Positions 1-8,618 of a stretch of DNA of 12,441 nucleotides are shown here, one piece after another. Source of the stretch: Bacteroidales bacterium (GTDB lineage: Bacteria > Bacteroidota > Bacteroidia > Bacteroidales > VadinHA17); the NCBI GenBank assembly GCA_003155705.1, contig PMEC01000251.1:11607-24047 (forward strand), written 5' to 3'. Numbering within the stretch: position 1 is the first letter of the stretch; the number at the start of each line of letters is the position of its first letter. Position numbers and translations under genes: made by a program. The notes beneath the pieces were generated by a model that saw nothing but the letters and a program-made list of their open reading frames with translations, made no database searches and had not been told where the DNA came from.

Positions 1-1488
1 AACATCCATCAGCTTACCCATGCAAATATGGATGCCTATACCAAAGTAGATTACATTAACAACGGGATAAAGAACCGTCTCTATAATGGCTTTCCCTGGT
101 TGCACATGCAACTCTCAGACAAAGCCGATTTTATACCTGTACCTGATTGGTATTATGGTATTGAATATCCTGAAGAACAGAAGAGAGGCTATGATTACAC
201 AGAGGACCTTTTTACTCCCGGTTTTTTTGAAATCAAAGTAAAAAAAGGAGACAGTATTGTTTTTTCAGCTTCTACAAAGGAGGAAAAACCTTCCGGACTA
301 AAACAAAAATTCACAAAAACCGTTTCCGGGAAAATTCCCAGGGACAGTTTTTCAAATTGTCTGAGGAATGCCGCGCAGCAGTTTATCGAAAAAAGAGGCA
401 GTTCAACTCTTATTATTGCCGGTTATCCATGGTTTGGTGCGTGGGGAAGAGATACTTTTATCTCACTTCCGGGACTGGTACTTGCAAGACAGAAAATCTC
501 CCTTTATACTGATGTTCTTGATACACAGATAGCAAGACTAAAAGACGGGTTATTCCCAAACATGGGAAATGCCAATAATCCTGCATATAACTCAATTGAT
601 GCGCCATTGTGGTTCTTTTGGACTTTACAGAAATATCTTGAAAGCGGTGGACTCGATTGCTGGGAAAGATATGGCGAAGCGGCAAAATCTATTTTGAGGT
701 CTTTCAGAAACGGGACTGCGTTCGACATCCATATGCGCGAAAACGGACTTATTTATGCTGATGCTCCGGGCAAGGCTCTCACCTGGATGGATGCCGTTGT
801 TCATGAAATCCCTGTTACTCCCAGAAGAGGTTATGCTGTTGAGGTCAATGCCCTGTGGTACAATGCAATATGCTTTTCACTTGAGATGGCACGAAAGGCC
901 AAAGATAAATCATTTATAAAAAGTTTTGAATCTTTACCTGATTTAGTCAAAAAATCATTTATTGACTTGTTCTGGAATAACAAAGCAGGTTATCTTGCAG
1001 ATTATGTGAATGATGAAGAAGGACAGAATATGTTTGTGAGACCCAATATGGTCATTGCTACTTCACTGCCCTTTTCAATGCTGGATAGCGAACAAATAAA
1101 AAAAGTTTTGGATGTTACAGATAAGGAGCTTGTTACGCCAAGAGGATTAAGAACATTATCACCCCGGAATAATCTGTATAAAGGAACCTGTTATGGCAAC
1201 CAGGAGGAACGCGACAGCGCATATCACCAGGGAACAGTATGGCCATGGCTTGTTGGTCCATACTGCGAAGGATGGCTTAGAATTTATGGTAAACAGGGAG
1301 TTAATAAAGTAAGAAAGCTAATTTATGGATTTGAAGAGGTCATGAATGAACATGGAGTAAGTACGATTTCTGAAATTTACGATGGTGATCCGCCTCATGC
1401 ACCCCGTGGAGCAATTTCTCAGGCCTGGAGTGTTGGCGAAGTATTAAGAATGATTGAACTTCTCGATAATAAATACTCAGATATATAA
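1..1488 (+). CDS. Amylo-alpha-1,6-glucosidase (glycogen debranching enzyme, GH133), 5'-partial
   Basis: C-terminal part of a cytoplasmic debranching enzyme that hydrolyses alpha-1,6-linked glucose stubs left after phosphorylase action on glycogen. The frame is open from base 1, so the true start lies upstream; the first internal ATG (28) is probably not the start. Visible hallmarks of the GDE_C catalytic domain are GYPWFGAWGRDT (nt 421-456), LTWMDA (nt 778-795), HQGTVWPW (nt 1225-1248) and SEIYDGDPPHAPRG (nt 1369-1410). The Asp of WGRD (nt 451) and the Glu of SEIYDG (nt 1372) are candidate catalytic acids, by family conservation and not proven here. The family is usually about 640-680 residues; 495 codons are visible, so roughly the N-terminal beta-rich domain is missing. 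The stop lies 12 nt before the next gene, which implies co-transcription with the GT4 and GH57 genes. Function is confident; the exact family number is recalled, not searched. Confidence 0.93.
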   Translation, partial: NIHQLTHANMDAYTKVDYINNGIKNRLYNGFPWLHMQLSDKADFIPVPDWYYGIEYPEEQKRGYDYTEDLFTPGFFEIKVKKGDSIVFSASTKEEKPSGLKQKFTKTVSGKIPRDSFSNCLRNAAQQFIEKRGSSTLIIAGYPWFGAWGRDTFISLPGLVLARQKISLYTDVLDTQIARLKDGLFPNMGNANNPAYNSIDAPLWFFWTLQKYLESGGLDCWERYGEAAKSILRSFRNGTAFDIHMRENGLIYADAPGKALTWMDAVVHEIPVTPRRGYAVEVNALWYNAICFSLEMARKAKDKSFIKSFESLPDLVKKSFIDLFWNNKAGYLADYVNDEEGQNMFVRPNMVIATSLPFSMLDSEQIKKVLDVTDKELVTPRGLRTLSPRNNLYKGTCYGNQEERDSAYHQGTVWPWLVGPYCEGWLRIYGKQGVNKVRKLIYGFEEVMNEHGVSTISEIYDGDPPHAPRGAISQAWSVGEVLRMIELLDNKYSDI

Positions 1489-1500
1489 TACAATAGGGAT

Positions 1501-2799
1501 ATGCGTGTGTTGATGTTTGGGTGGGAATTTCCGCCTCATATTTCAGGAGGTCTTGGCACAGCCAGTTATGGTCTGACAAAAGGTATGGCCACTCTCGATG
1601 ACATGGAGGTAATCTTTGTTGTACCTAAAACCTGGGGAGATGAAGACCAGTCAATGGTAAGGCTGATCGGTGCAAACAAAATTCCGGTAGCGTATAAACA
1701 TATTTATTACAAAGGATACACCCATCCCTTCGAAAAAATTGAAGTTTCTTCTAAGATTGTGCCCTATATCGATCCTGAAGATTTCTGGAAACTTACCCGA
1801 TCAGAAGTCTCAGAAATGAGAATGCTTGTTCATACAAACAATGAGGGAAAAATTGATTTTTCTGGCCGGTACGATGGTAATCTGATGGAAGAGATACAGA
1901 AATATGCAGTTGTGGCAGCAGTAATTGCGACCGATAATGAATTTGATGTCATACATGCACACGATTGGCTTGCATATCCTGCAGGAATTGCAGCTATGGA
2001 GGTATCAGGGAAACCTCTTGTAATTCACGTTCATGCAACCGATTTCGACAGGAGCGGAGGTAGCGTCAACCCGGATGTTTACAGTATTGAAAAAAACGGG
2101 ATGGACGCTGCATCAAAAATAATTACCGTCAGCAACCTTACAAGAGACATTGTAATAAATAAGTATCATATCGACCCGGCAAAAGTTGAAACTGTTTATA
2201 ATGCAGTGGAACCCGTTTGTCTTACAGAAGAAACGAATGCAGTAAAAGGATTTGAAGAAAAGGTTGTCACGTTTCTTGGAAGAATAACACTGCAGAAGGG
2301 ACCTGAATATTTCATTGAAGCTGCCTATAAGGTTCTTCAGGTAATGAAAAACGTCAGGTTTGTTATGGCAGGATCCGGAGATATGATGGAACGAATGATC
2401 AGAAGAGCGGCCTCCCTCAGAATAACTGATCGTTTTCACTTCACAGGATTTCTCAGGGGCAACGATGTCTTTACACTGCTTTCAATGAGCGATGTATATA
2501 TAATGCCTTCTGTTTCAGAACCTTTTGGAATTTCTCCCCTTGAGGCAATGCAATCAGAAGTCCCGGTAATAATAAGTAAACAATCGGGTGTCGCTGAAAT
2601 TCTTACCCATGCCGTAAAAGTCGATTTCTGGGATATCGACGCTATGGCTGATGCTATTTACGGAATTCTTACATACCCTGCTCTTTCCCAGATGTTTATA
2701 AAAAACGGGAAAGAGGAAGTAATTAAACTTAAATGGGATAACTCAGCCAGGCATGTAAGAAATATTTATAATGAAGTTATTGCAAATCATAAGAGTTAG
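1501..2799 (+). CDS. GT4-family glycosyltransferase, glycogen-synthase-like
   Basis: A 432-residue GT-B fold glycosyltransferase, probably cytoplasmic (no signal peptide or membrane segment seen). The N-terminal domain opens with MRVLMFGWEFPPHISGGLGT; the Gly-rich SGGLG loop (residues 15-19) is the sugar-nucleotide/acceptor loop typical of glycogen synthases. DVIHAHDW follows at 149-156. The C-terminal domain carries the basic pair in LGRITLQKG (Arg261, Lys266) and the retaining-enzyme EX7E motif, Glu340 to Glu348 in EPFGISPLE. The start at 1501 fits the family N-terminus; an in-frame ATG at 1513 would remove conserved residues. A purine run (AGGGA, 1495-1499) is too close to the ATG to be a normal Shine-Dalgarno site. 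Position between the debranching enzyme (12 nt) and GH57 amylase (3 nt) points to alpha-glucan elongation or synthesis of a maltosaccharide. Donor and acceptor cannot be read from sequence, and a role in another glycan is possible. Confidence 0.88.
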   Translation: MRVLMFGWEFPPHISGGLGTASYGLTKGMATLDDMEVIFVVPKTWGDEDQSMVRLIGANKIPVAYKHIYYKGYTHPFEKIEVSSKIVPYIDPEDFWKLTRSEVSEMRMLVHTNNEGKIDFSGRYDGNLMEEIQKYAVVAAVIATDNEFDVIHAHDWLAYPAGIAAMEVSGKPLVIHVHATDFDRSGGSVNPDVYSIEKNGMDAASKIITVSNLTRDIVINKYHIDPAKVETVYNAVEPVCLTEETNAVKGFEEKVVTFLGRITLQKGPEYFIEAAYKVLQVMKNVRFVMAGSGDMMERMIRRAASLRITDRFHFTGFLRGNDVFTLLSMSDVYIMPSVSEPFGISPLEAMQSEVPVIISKQSGVAEILTHAVKVDFWDIDAMADAIYGILTYPALSQMFIKNGKEEVIKLKWDNSARHVRNIYNEVIANHKS

Positions 2800-2802
2800 G
2801 AT

Positions 2803-4356
2803 ATGAGTTCAGTAGTAAAAAAAGCCATCTGCCTTTATTTTGAGGTTCATCAACCATACCGTCTGAAACGATACAGGTTCTTTGACCTTGGGCATGATCA
2901 CTATTATTATGATGATTTCACCAATGAATCCATACTGAGAAAAGTTGCTGAAAAATGTTATCTGCCTGCCAATAATATTATTATGGACCTTATTACCAAA
3001 CATAAGGGTAAATTCAAGGTAGCCTTCTCCCTTTCAGGAATAGTTATTGACCAGTTCAGGTTATATGCTCCTGAGGTGCTTGATTCTTTCAGGAAACTTG
3101 CCGAAACAGGAATGGTGGAATTCCTGTCCGAAACTGAAGCTCATTCCCTGTCTTCCCTGAAAAACAAGAATGAATTTATCAGACAGGTTAACGAGCATAA
3201 GATTTTGCTAAAGGAATACCTTGGTGTTGAACCGACCTCTTTCCGCAACACCGAGTTAATATATTCCGATCAGATAGGCTCCTGGGTTGCTGAAATGGGA
3301 TTTAAGGCTATTCTGACAGAAGGTGCGAAACATGTTCTGGGATGGAAAAGCCCTAACTATCTCTATTGCAATGCTATAAATCCACGCCTGAAAGTCCTGT
3401 TGAGAAATTTTGTACTAAGCGATGATATTGCATTCAGATTTTCTAACAGGAACTGGAATGAATGGCCGCTTACTACCGATAAATATGCTTCATGGCTCAA
3501 TAAACTTGCACCTAAAAGCGAACTGGTTAACATTTTCATTGATTATGAGACCTTTGGCGAACATAATTGGAAAGAAACCGGTATTTTGGACTTTCTTTCA
3601 CACCTGCCAGGCGCTGTTCTGAAAAAAACTTCATTCAAATTTATGACTCCTTCTGAAGTAGCTGATAATCTGCAACCAGTTTCTGCAATAAGTGTTCCCT
3701 CTCCTATTTCCTGGGCAGATGAGGAACGGGATATCACAGCCTGGTTGGGTAACGAACTGCAAAATGCTGCCTTTGAAAAATTATATTCACTGACAGAAAA
3801 GGTAAATAACTGTCAGTACGATTTGTTGAAAAAAGACTGGCTCTTTCTTCAATCCAGCGACCATTTTTATTATATGTGCACAAAGTTTTTTTCCGACGGA
3901 GCTGTTCATGCTTATTTTAACCCTTACGAAACTCCCTATGACGCATTTATGAATTATATGAATGTTTTAAGTGATTTTGAAATCAGGTTAAACAGGATGT
4001 GCCCTGCTACAGATGAACAGATAGAAATATTAAAACTTGATTCACAAATAAAGGCAAAAGAAGAAATAATTGTCAGGCAGGCTTCCGAATTAGTTACTCT
4101 GAATAAAAAGCTTTCTAAGATTAAACCAAAGAAGAAAGTCATTCCCAAAACTAAAGTCAAGACGAAATCAGCAGCTGTAACCAAATCGAATTCTGTTGAC
4201 AAAGTAACTGTCTCAAGATCAAAAACAAAATCTCTAGCTCCTGAAAAAATAAAATCAACTGAGAAACCAAAATCTGCAAGAATAAGAAAGCCAACTGCCC
4301 GGAAAATATCCCCGAAAACAAAATCGGCCCGCGGCAGAAAAAATGAAGCCAAATAA
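2803..4356 (+). CDS. GH57 alpha-amylase family protein with C-terminal coiled coil and Lys-rich tail
   Basis: A 517-residue GH57 enzyme acting on alpha-1,4-glucan, either hydrolysing it or transferring chains (GH57 includes amylases, 4-alpha-glucanotransferases and branching enzymes). The catalytic part spans about residues 1-400. Motif I is EVHQPY (14-19, His16). Motif III is FRNTELIYSD, with Glu151 as the likely nucleophile. Motif IV is FIDYETFGEHNW, with Asp247 as the likely acid/base. A heptad-like, charge-rich helix follows at about 400-440. Residues 435-517 form a low-complexity basic tail: 25 Lys and 6 Arg against 4 acidic residues in 83, rich also in Ser, Thr, Pro and Ala. I would expect related Bacteroidota proteins to end near 430-460, so the tail looks like an added extension. 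No signal peptide is seen, suggesting a cytoplasmic protein. The ATG lies 3 nt after the preceding stop, a clear operon arrangement. Confidence 0.9.
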   Translation: MSSVVKKAICLYFEVHQPYRLKRYRFFDLGHDHYYYDDFTNESILRKVAEKCYLPANNIIMDLITKHKGKFKVAFSLSGIVIDQFRLYAPEVLDSFRKLAETGMVEFLSETEAHSLSSLKNKNEFIRQVNEHKILLKEYLGVEPTSFRNTELIYSDQIGSWVAEMGFKAILTEGAKHVLGWKSPNYLYCNAINPRLKVLLRNFVLSDDIAFRFSNRNWNEWPLTTDKYASWLNKLAPKSELVNIFIDYETFGEHNWKETGILDFLSHLPGAVLKKTSFKFMTPSEVADNLQPVSAISVPSPISWADEERDITAWLGNELQNAAFEKLYSLTEKVNNCQYDLLKKDWLFLQSSDHFYYMCTKFFSDGAVHAYFNPYETPYDAFMNYMNVLSDFEIRLNRMCPATDEQIEILKLDSQIKAKEEIIVRQASELVTLNKKLSKIKPKKKVIPKTKVKTKSAAVTKSNSVDKVTVSRSKTKSLAPEKIKSTEKPKSARIRKPTARKISPKTKSARGRKNEAK

Positions 4357-4394
4357 ATCTCTGTGTATATTAAATTTTAAACAAGAACGTCATA

Positions 4395-7300
4395 ATGAAG
4401 GTTGAATTTCTATTTGAAACAAGTTGGGAAGTTTGTAATAAAGTTGGTGGAATACATACGGTTATCTCGACAAAAGCGCTGAATATTGTAAATGAATTAG
4501 GTGATAATTACATCCTTATCGGGCCTGATGCATGGCGTGAAGAGGTAACTAACCCTGAATTCATTCCGGATGATTCTCTTTTTGTTGAGTGGAGAAACCG
4601 GGCTGCATCGGAGGGATTAAGAGTCAGAACCGGAAGATGGAACATTGCTGGCAAACCAATTGTTTTTTTAATAGATTTTACTCCTTATTTTGGACAACAA
4701 AACGAGATTTTTGCAAGATTCTGGGAGACTTTTAAACTCGATAGTATCTCGGGTCAATGGGACTATGTTGAACCTGCCCTGTTTGGTTATGCAGCAGGTA
4801 AATTAATAGAAAGCTTTACATCATTTTACCACGAACATCATGATATAGTTGCTCAATTCCACGAATGGATGACGGGTACAGGAGTCCTTTATCTTAAAAT
4901 GCATGTACCATGGGTGGCCACATCACTAACAACACATGCCACTGTGCTTGGGCGTGCCATCGCAGGCAATAACCGGCCTTTGTATGGTAAGATGAATGAA
5001 TACAACCCGATTCAGATTGCAAGGGAATTCAATGTTGTGGCTAAACAATCACTTGAAAAAATATCAGCAACGGAAGCAGACGTTTTTACAACTGTAAGTG
5101 AAATAACTTCAAGAGAGTGTGCCCATTTTCTGGGTAAAGAGGTCGATATTGTAACACCTAACGGTTTTGAAGATTCATTTGTGCCAGGGCCGGATCTTTT
5201 TGTAATTAAAAGGAATGCGGCCCGCGATAAGCTGATAGGTGTGGCTGAAGCAGTTCTGGGATATAAAGTTCAAAAAGATGCAATGCTCGTTGCTACCAGC
5301 GGAAGATATGAATTCAGAAATAAAGGTATCGATATTTTTATCGATGCTTTGGGCGAACTTAAAAAGAAAGAGAAGCTTGAGAAGGAGTGTGTTGCGTTTA
5401 TTCTAATTCCTGCTTATCACAAGGGCCCGAGACAGGACATTATCGACTTCCTCTATGATAAGGGCCCGCTGCCGGTAGCTGATAAATATCTTACACATTC
5501 TCTTCACTATCCCGCAAATGATCTTGTGCTCAACAGAATCTCCGTGAATAATCTTGATAATTCGGCTGATACTAAAGTCAAGATAATCTTTGTTCCATCT
5601 TACCTTAATGGCGATGACGGGATATTTAATATCCCATATTACGATCTGCTCATCGGTTTTGATCTTACAATATTTCCTTCTTACTATGAACCATGGGGAT
5701 ATACTCCTCTGGAAAGCCTTATGTTTTCAATACCAACAATTACCACATCTCTATCGGGATTCGGTCTCTGGGTAAAAACATATTTTGAGAATCCCGGCAA
5801 TGGTATTTCTGTTATTGAACGAACAGATGATAACGAATATGAAGTAATTACAAAAATAAGAGAATTCATTACTCAACTCATCAGACTTGATGAAAAGGGT
5901 ATATATGAAGCAAGGGGGAAAGCGCATGAAATCTCAAGGATTGCCATGTGGGACAGCCTTGTCAGTCATTATTTTTCAGCTTATGATTATGCTCTTACAC
6001 ATAGCCAGGAAAGGAGAAATGAACCGCGGGAATTTGCACAATTTATTGAAACACCCGGTTTTCAAATCAGGAAGCCGCATCAGGTTCCTGTCTGGAAGGA
6101 TATTTATGTTCAGAGCGACGTTCCTGAAAGAATGATAGGGCTGAAAGAACTTGCCGGTAACCTGTGGTGGTCGTGGAACCCTGAGGCAGAACTGCTTTTC
6201 AGGAGGATGGATCCATCGCTTTGGGATGAGGTAAACCATAACCCTAAACTTCTGCTTGAAAAAATAGATTATAAAAGATTATTGGTTCTTGAAGAAGATG
6301 AGGAATTTCTCATCGACCTTGATAAGACATTTGAGGTTTTCAAAACTAATTTAAAACGTCCTGATGATAATAGTAACCCATCAGTTGCCTACTTCAGCAT
6401 GGAGTTTGGAATCCATCCCTGTTTGAAAATTTATTCAGGCGGTCTGGGAATTTTGGCAGGAGATTACCTTAAGGAAGCAAGTGATTCAAACCTTAAAATA
6501 ATAGGCGTCGGACTAATGTACAGATTCGGATATTTCCGGCAGAAACTTGGTCCAAGAGGAGAACAATTAGCGATTTATGAGGCCGAGGAATTTTCTCATC
6601 TTCCAATAAGACCCGTTAAAGACAAAAGCGGTAATCACATGTCGGTCAGCATAGTTTGGCCGGGAAGAAGTGTAAAAGTAAGAATATGGGAAGCCAAGGT
6701 AGGAAAAGTAAGCTTATATCTGCTGGATACAGACTTTGAAGAGAACTCCCCGGAAGACCGCACAGTCACTCATCACCTTTATGGCGGCGACAGTGAAAAC
6801 AGATTGAGACAGGAACTAATTTTGGGTATCGCAGGTATAAGAGCATTAAATGAAATGGGTATTACACCCGACCTTTATCATAGTAATGAGGGTCATTCGG
6901 CATTCATAAGCCTGGAGCGCCTGAGAATTCTTATTACTGATAATCATCTTACATATAGTCAGGCACTTGAAGTTGTACGAACCTCCACCCTTTTTACTAC
7001 ACACACACCTGTCCCGGCCGGACATGATGCGTTTGAAGAAGATCTGCTTCGTAAATACATCTCTCATTATCATAGCCGTTTAACAATTTCCTGGGATCAA
7101 CTAATGGGGCTGGGTCGTTGCGAAGGAGAACCAGACCGAAAATTTAACATGAGTTATCTGGCAACACGAATGTCTCTGCAGGTAAATGGTGTAAGTAAAG
7201 TTCATGGTGAAGTCAGTCGCAGTATGTTTAATAAACTATGGCCGGGATACCTGAAAGATGAACTTTTTATAGGATATGTTACAAATGGAGTTCATTATCA

Positions 7301-8618
7301 TACATGGCTGGCACCTGAATGGCAGAAATTCTATGAAGAACTTACAGGAAGCCACAACTTTGACCAGACGGACAGATCTCTCTGGGAAAGATTATATAAT
7401 GTTGATGATAAAAGAATTTATGATATCAAAAGAGATCTGAAAAAGAAACTTTTTGCACGTATCAGACAGAAGCTGCAGGCAGAAATGATGGATATGCATG
7501 TCAGTCCCAGGAAATTGTTAAACATCAGCACTCATCTTGATGAAAAGGCATTGACAATAGGCTTTGCACGACGCTTTGCTACATATAAGCGTGCCAGTCT
7601 GGTGTTCAGGGATCTGGACAGACTGGCACGGATTGTAAATGATCCTAAAAGACCTGTTCAATTCATCTTTGCGGGTAAGGCACATCCGAATGATGGAGGG
7701 GGACAGGACCTGATTAAGCGAATTTATGAGATTTCTCAGATGCCTCAGTTTTCTGGTAAGGTGATTTTCCTGGAGAACTATGACATTGAAATGGCGAAAT
7801 ATCTTGTCAGAGGTGTTGATATCTGGCTCAATACGCCTACCCGGCCTATGGAGGCATCTGGGACTAGCGGTGAAAAAGCCGTTATGAACGGGACTTTGCA
7901 TTTCAGTGTACTCGACGGTTGGTGGGTGGAAGGATACCATGCTTTTGCAGGCTGGGCTCTGCCTAAAAAACAAACTTTTACTAACCAGGATCTCCAGGAT
8001 GATGTTGATGCTGAAACAATATATAATATGCTCGAATTTGAAATAGTTCCGGCATATTATTCACTTAATGAACAAGGTTTTTCCTCGGAGTGGATAAGTC
8101 TCATTAAAAATACAATGGTAAAGATTGCACCTGAATTTACCATGAAAAGACAGATTGATGACTATTTTGAGAAGTATTATAATAAACTCTGGGATAGAAG
8201 CAAACGCCTCGTTGACAATAATTTCGAAAAAGCGAAAGAGCTGGCAGCATGGAAGAAAACAATAATAAGTGAATGGGATAATATTGAGGTACTAAATTAC
8301 CATTTTGAAAAACCCAAAGAAAATGTTTATCGGTCAGGTCATGATTACAGAGCTGAAATTGCTCTAAATGTAAATAACATTCCAAAGGAAAACGTCGGAG
8401 TGGAGTTTATCATTACTCATATGTTGAAAACCGGAGAACATGAGTTTGTGGCCAGTCAGGAGTTTACACTGGTAAGCTGCAAAAGCGGAAAGTGCCTGTA
8501 CAGGGTACATATGATTCCCGAAAAAGCCGGGACATATTTTTATGGGATAAGAATTTATCCGAAGCACAAGGATCTTCCCCACCGACAGGACTTTTACCTC
8601 CTGAGATGGATTGATTAG
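4395..8618 (+). CDS. Glycogen synthase (GT3) / alpha-glucan phosphorylase (GT35) fusion protein
   Basis: One 1407-residue cytoplasmic polypeptide holding two opposing activities. Residues 1-534 resemble eukaryotic-type glycogen synthase (GT3): KVGGI at 16-20, FHEWMTGTG, THATVLGRA, GRYEFRNKG with Arg304 and Lys310, and YYEPWGYTPLE with the Glu432/Glu440 pair. GT3 enzymes characteristically use UDP-glucose to elongate alpha-1,4 chains. A linker of about 40 residues (535-574) follows. From about 575 the protein matches the short-type alpha-glucan phosphorylases: an N-terminal DUF3417-like part (NLWWSWNPEAELLFRRMDP), then VAYFSMEFGI (664-673), IYSGGLGILAGD, HSNEGHSAF, RRFATYKRA, and EASGTSGEKA, where Lys1161 is the predicted pyridoxal-phosphate lysine. 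Phosphorylase releases glucose-1-phosphate from non-reducing ends. Residues 1310-1407 are predicted beta-rich and unassigned. All seen catalytic residues are intact in both halves and the frame is continuous, so this is a genuine fusion by reading frame. It starts 38 nt after the GH57 gene. Confidence 0.93.
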   Translation: MKVEFLFETSWEVCNKVGGIHTVISTKALNIVNELGDNYILIGPDAWREEVTNPEFIPDDSLFVEWRNRAASEGLRVRTGRWNIAGKPIVFLIDFTPYFGQQNEIFARFWETFKLDSISGQWDYVEPALFGYAAGKLIESFTSFYHEHHDIVAQFHEWMTGTGVLYLKMHVPWVATSLTTHATVLGRAIAGNNRPLYGKMNEYNPIQIAREFNVVAKQSLEKISATEADVFTTVSEITSRECAHFLGKEVDIVTPNGFEDSFVPGPDLFVIKRNAARDKLIGVAEAVLGYKVQKDAMLVATSGRYEFRNKGIDIFIDALGELKKKEKLEKECVAFILIPAYHKGPRQDIIDFLYDKGPLPVADKYLTHSLHYPANDLVLNRISVNNLDNSADTKVKIIFVPSYLNGDDGIFNIPYYDLLIGFDLTIFPSYYEPWGYTPLESLMFSIPTITTSLSGFGLWVKTYFENPGNGISVIERTDDNEYEVITKIREFITQLIRLDEKGIYEARGKAHEISRIAMWDSLVSHYFSAYDYALTHSQERRNEPREFAQFIETPGFQIRKPHQVPVWKDIYVQSDVPERMIGLKELAGNLWWSWNPEAELLFRRMDPSLWDEVNHNPKLLLEKIDYKRLLVLEEDEEFLIDLDKTFEVFKTNLKRPDDNSNPSVAYFSMEFGIHPCLKIYSGGLGILAGDYLKEASDSNLKIIGVGLMYRFGYFRQKLGPRGEQLAIYEAEEFSHLPIRPVKDKSGNHMSVSIVWPGRSVKVRIWEAKVGKVSLYLLDTDFEENSPEDRTVTHHLYGGDSENRLRQELILGIAGIRALNEMGITPDLYHSNEGHSAFISLERLRILITDNHLTYSQALEVVRTSTLFTTHTPVPAGHDAFEEDLLRKYISHYHSRLTISWDQLMGLGRCEGEPDRKFNMSYLATRMSLQVNGVSKVHGEVSRSMFNKLWPGYLKDELFIGYVTNGVHYHTWLAPEWQKFYEELTGSHNFDQTDRSLWERLYNVDDKRIYDIKRDLKKKLFARIRQKLQAEMMDMHVSPRKLLNISTHLDEKALTIGFARRFATYKRASLVFRDLDRLARIVNDPKRPVQFIFAGKAHPNDGGGQDLIKRIYEISQMPQFSGKVIFLENYDIEMAKYLVRGVDIWLNTPTRPMEASGTSGEKAVMNGTLHFSVLDGWWVEGYHAFAGWALPKKQTFTNQDLQDDVDAETIYNMLEFEIVPAYYSLNEQGFSSEWISLIKNTMVKIAPEFTMKRQIDDYFEKYYNKLWDRSKRLVDNNFEKAKELAAWKKTIISEWDNIEVLNYHFEKPKENVYRSGHDYRAEIALNVNNIPKENVGVEFIITHMLKTGEHEFVASQEFTLVSCKSGKCLYRVHMIPEKAGTYFYGIRIYPKHKDLPHRQDFYLLRWID
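7590..7630. repeat. 12-bp perfect inverted repeat inside the phosphorylase coding region
   Basis: CGTGCCAGTCTG (7590-7601) and CAGACTGGCACG (7619-7630) are exact reverse complements separated by 17 nt. They encode parts of the phosphorylase segment around residues 1066-1079 (RASLVFRDLDRLAR). The mRNA could form a GC-containing hairpin here. No U-tract follows, so it is not a standard terminator. It may be a coding coincidence. Confidence 0.6.

Noticed and set aside
1495..1499. AGGGA before the GT4 start as a Shine-Dalgarno site
   Set aside because: It sits one base from the ATG, too close for normal spacing, and Shine-Dalgarno use is generally weak in Bacteroidota.
3789..3817. Inverted repeat ACTGACAG-N13-CTGTCAGT in the GH57 gene
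   Set aside because: Eight-bp arms inside coding sequence, AT-rich loop, no downstream T-run or positional logic; likely chance.
3954..4352. 132-codon open frame on the minus strand opposite the GH57 tail
   Set aside because: It is the antisense shadow of the Lys/Ser/Thr-rich tail, giving a Phe/Ala/Asp-biased sequence with no recognisable motif and no start context.
5619..5635. Near-palindrome GGGATATT-t-AATATCCC
   Set aside because: Eight-bp arms with a 1-nt centre are expected by chance at a fair rate in 12 kb, and it lies in conserved GT3 coding sequence (DGIFNIPY).
7518..7973. 151-codon open frame on the minus strand within the phosphorylase domain
   Set aside because: It lies wholly opposite a conserved, well-supported coding region including the PLP-lysine motif; the translation resembles no family I know.
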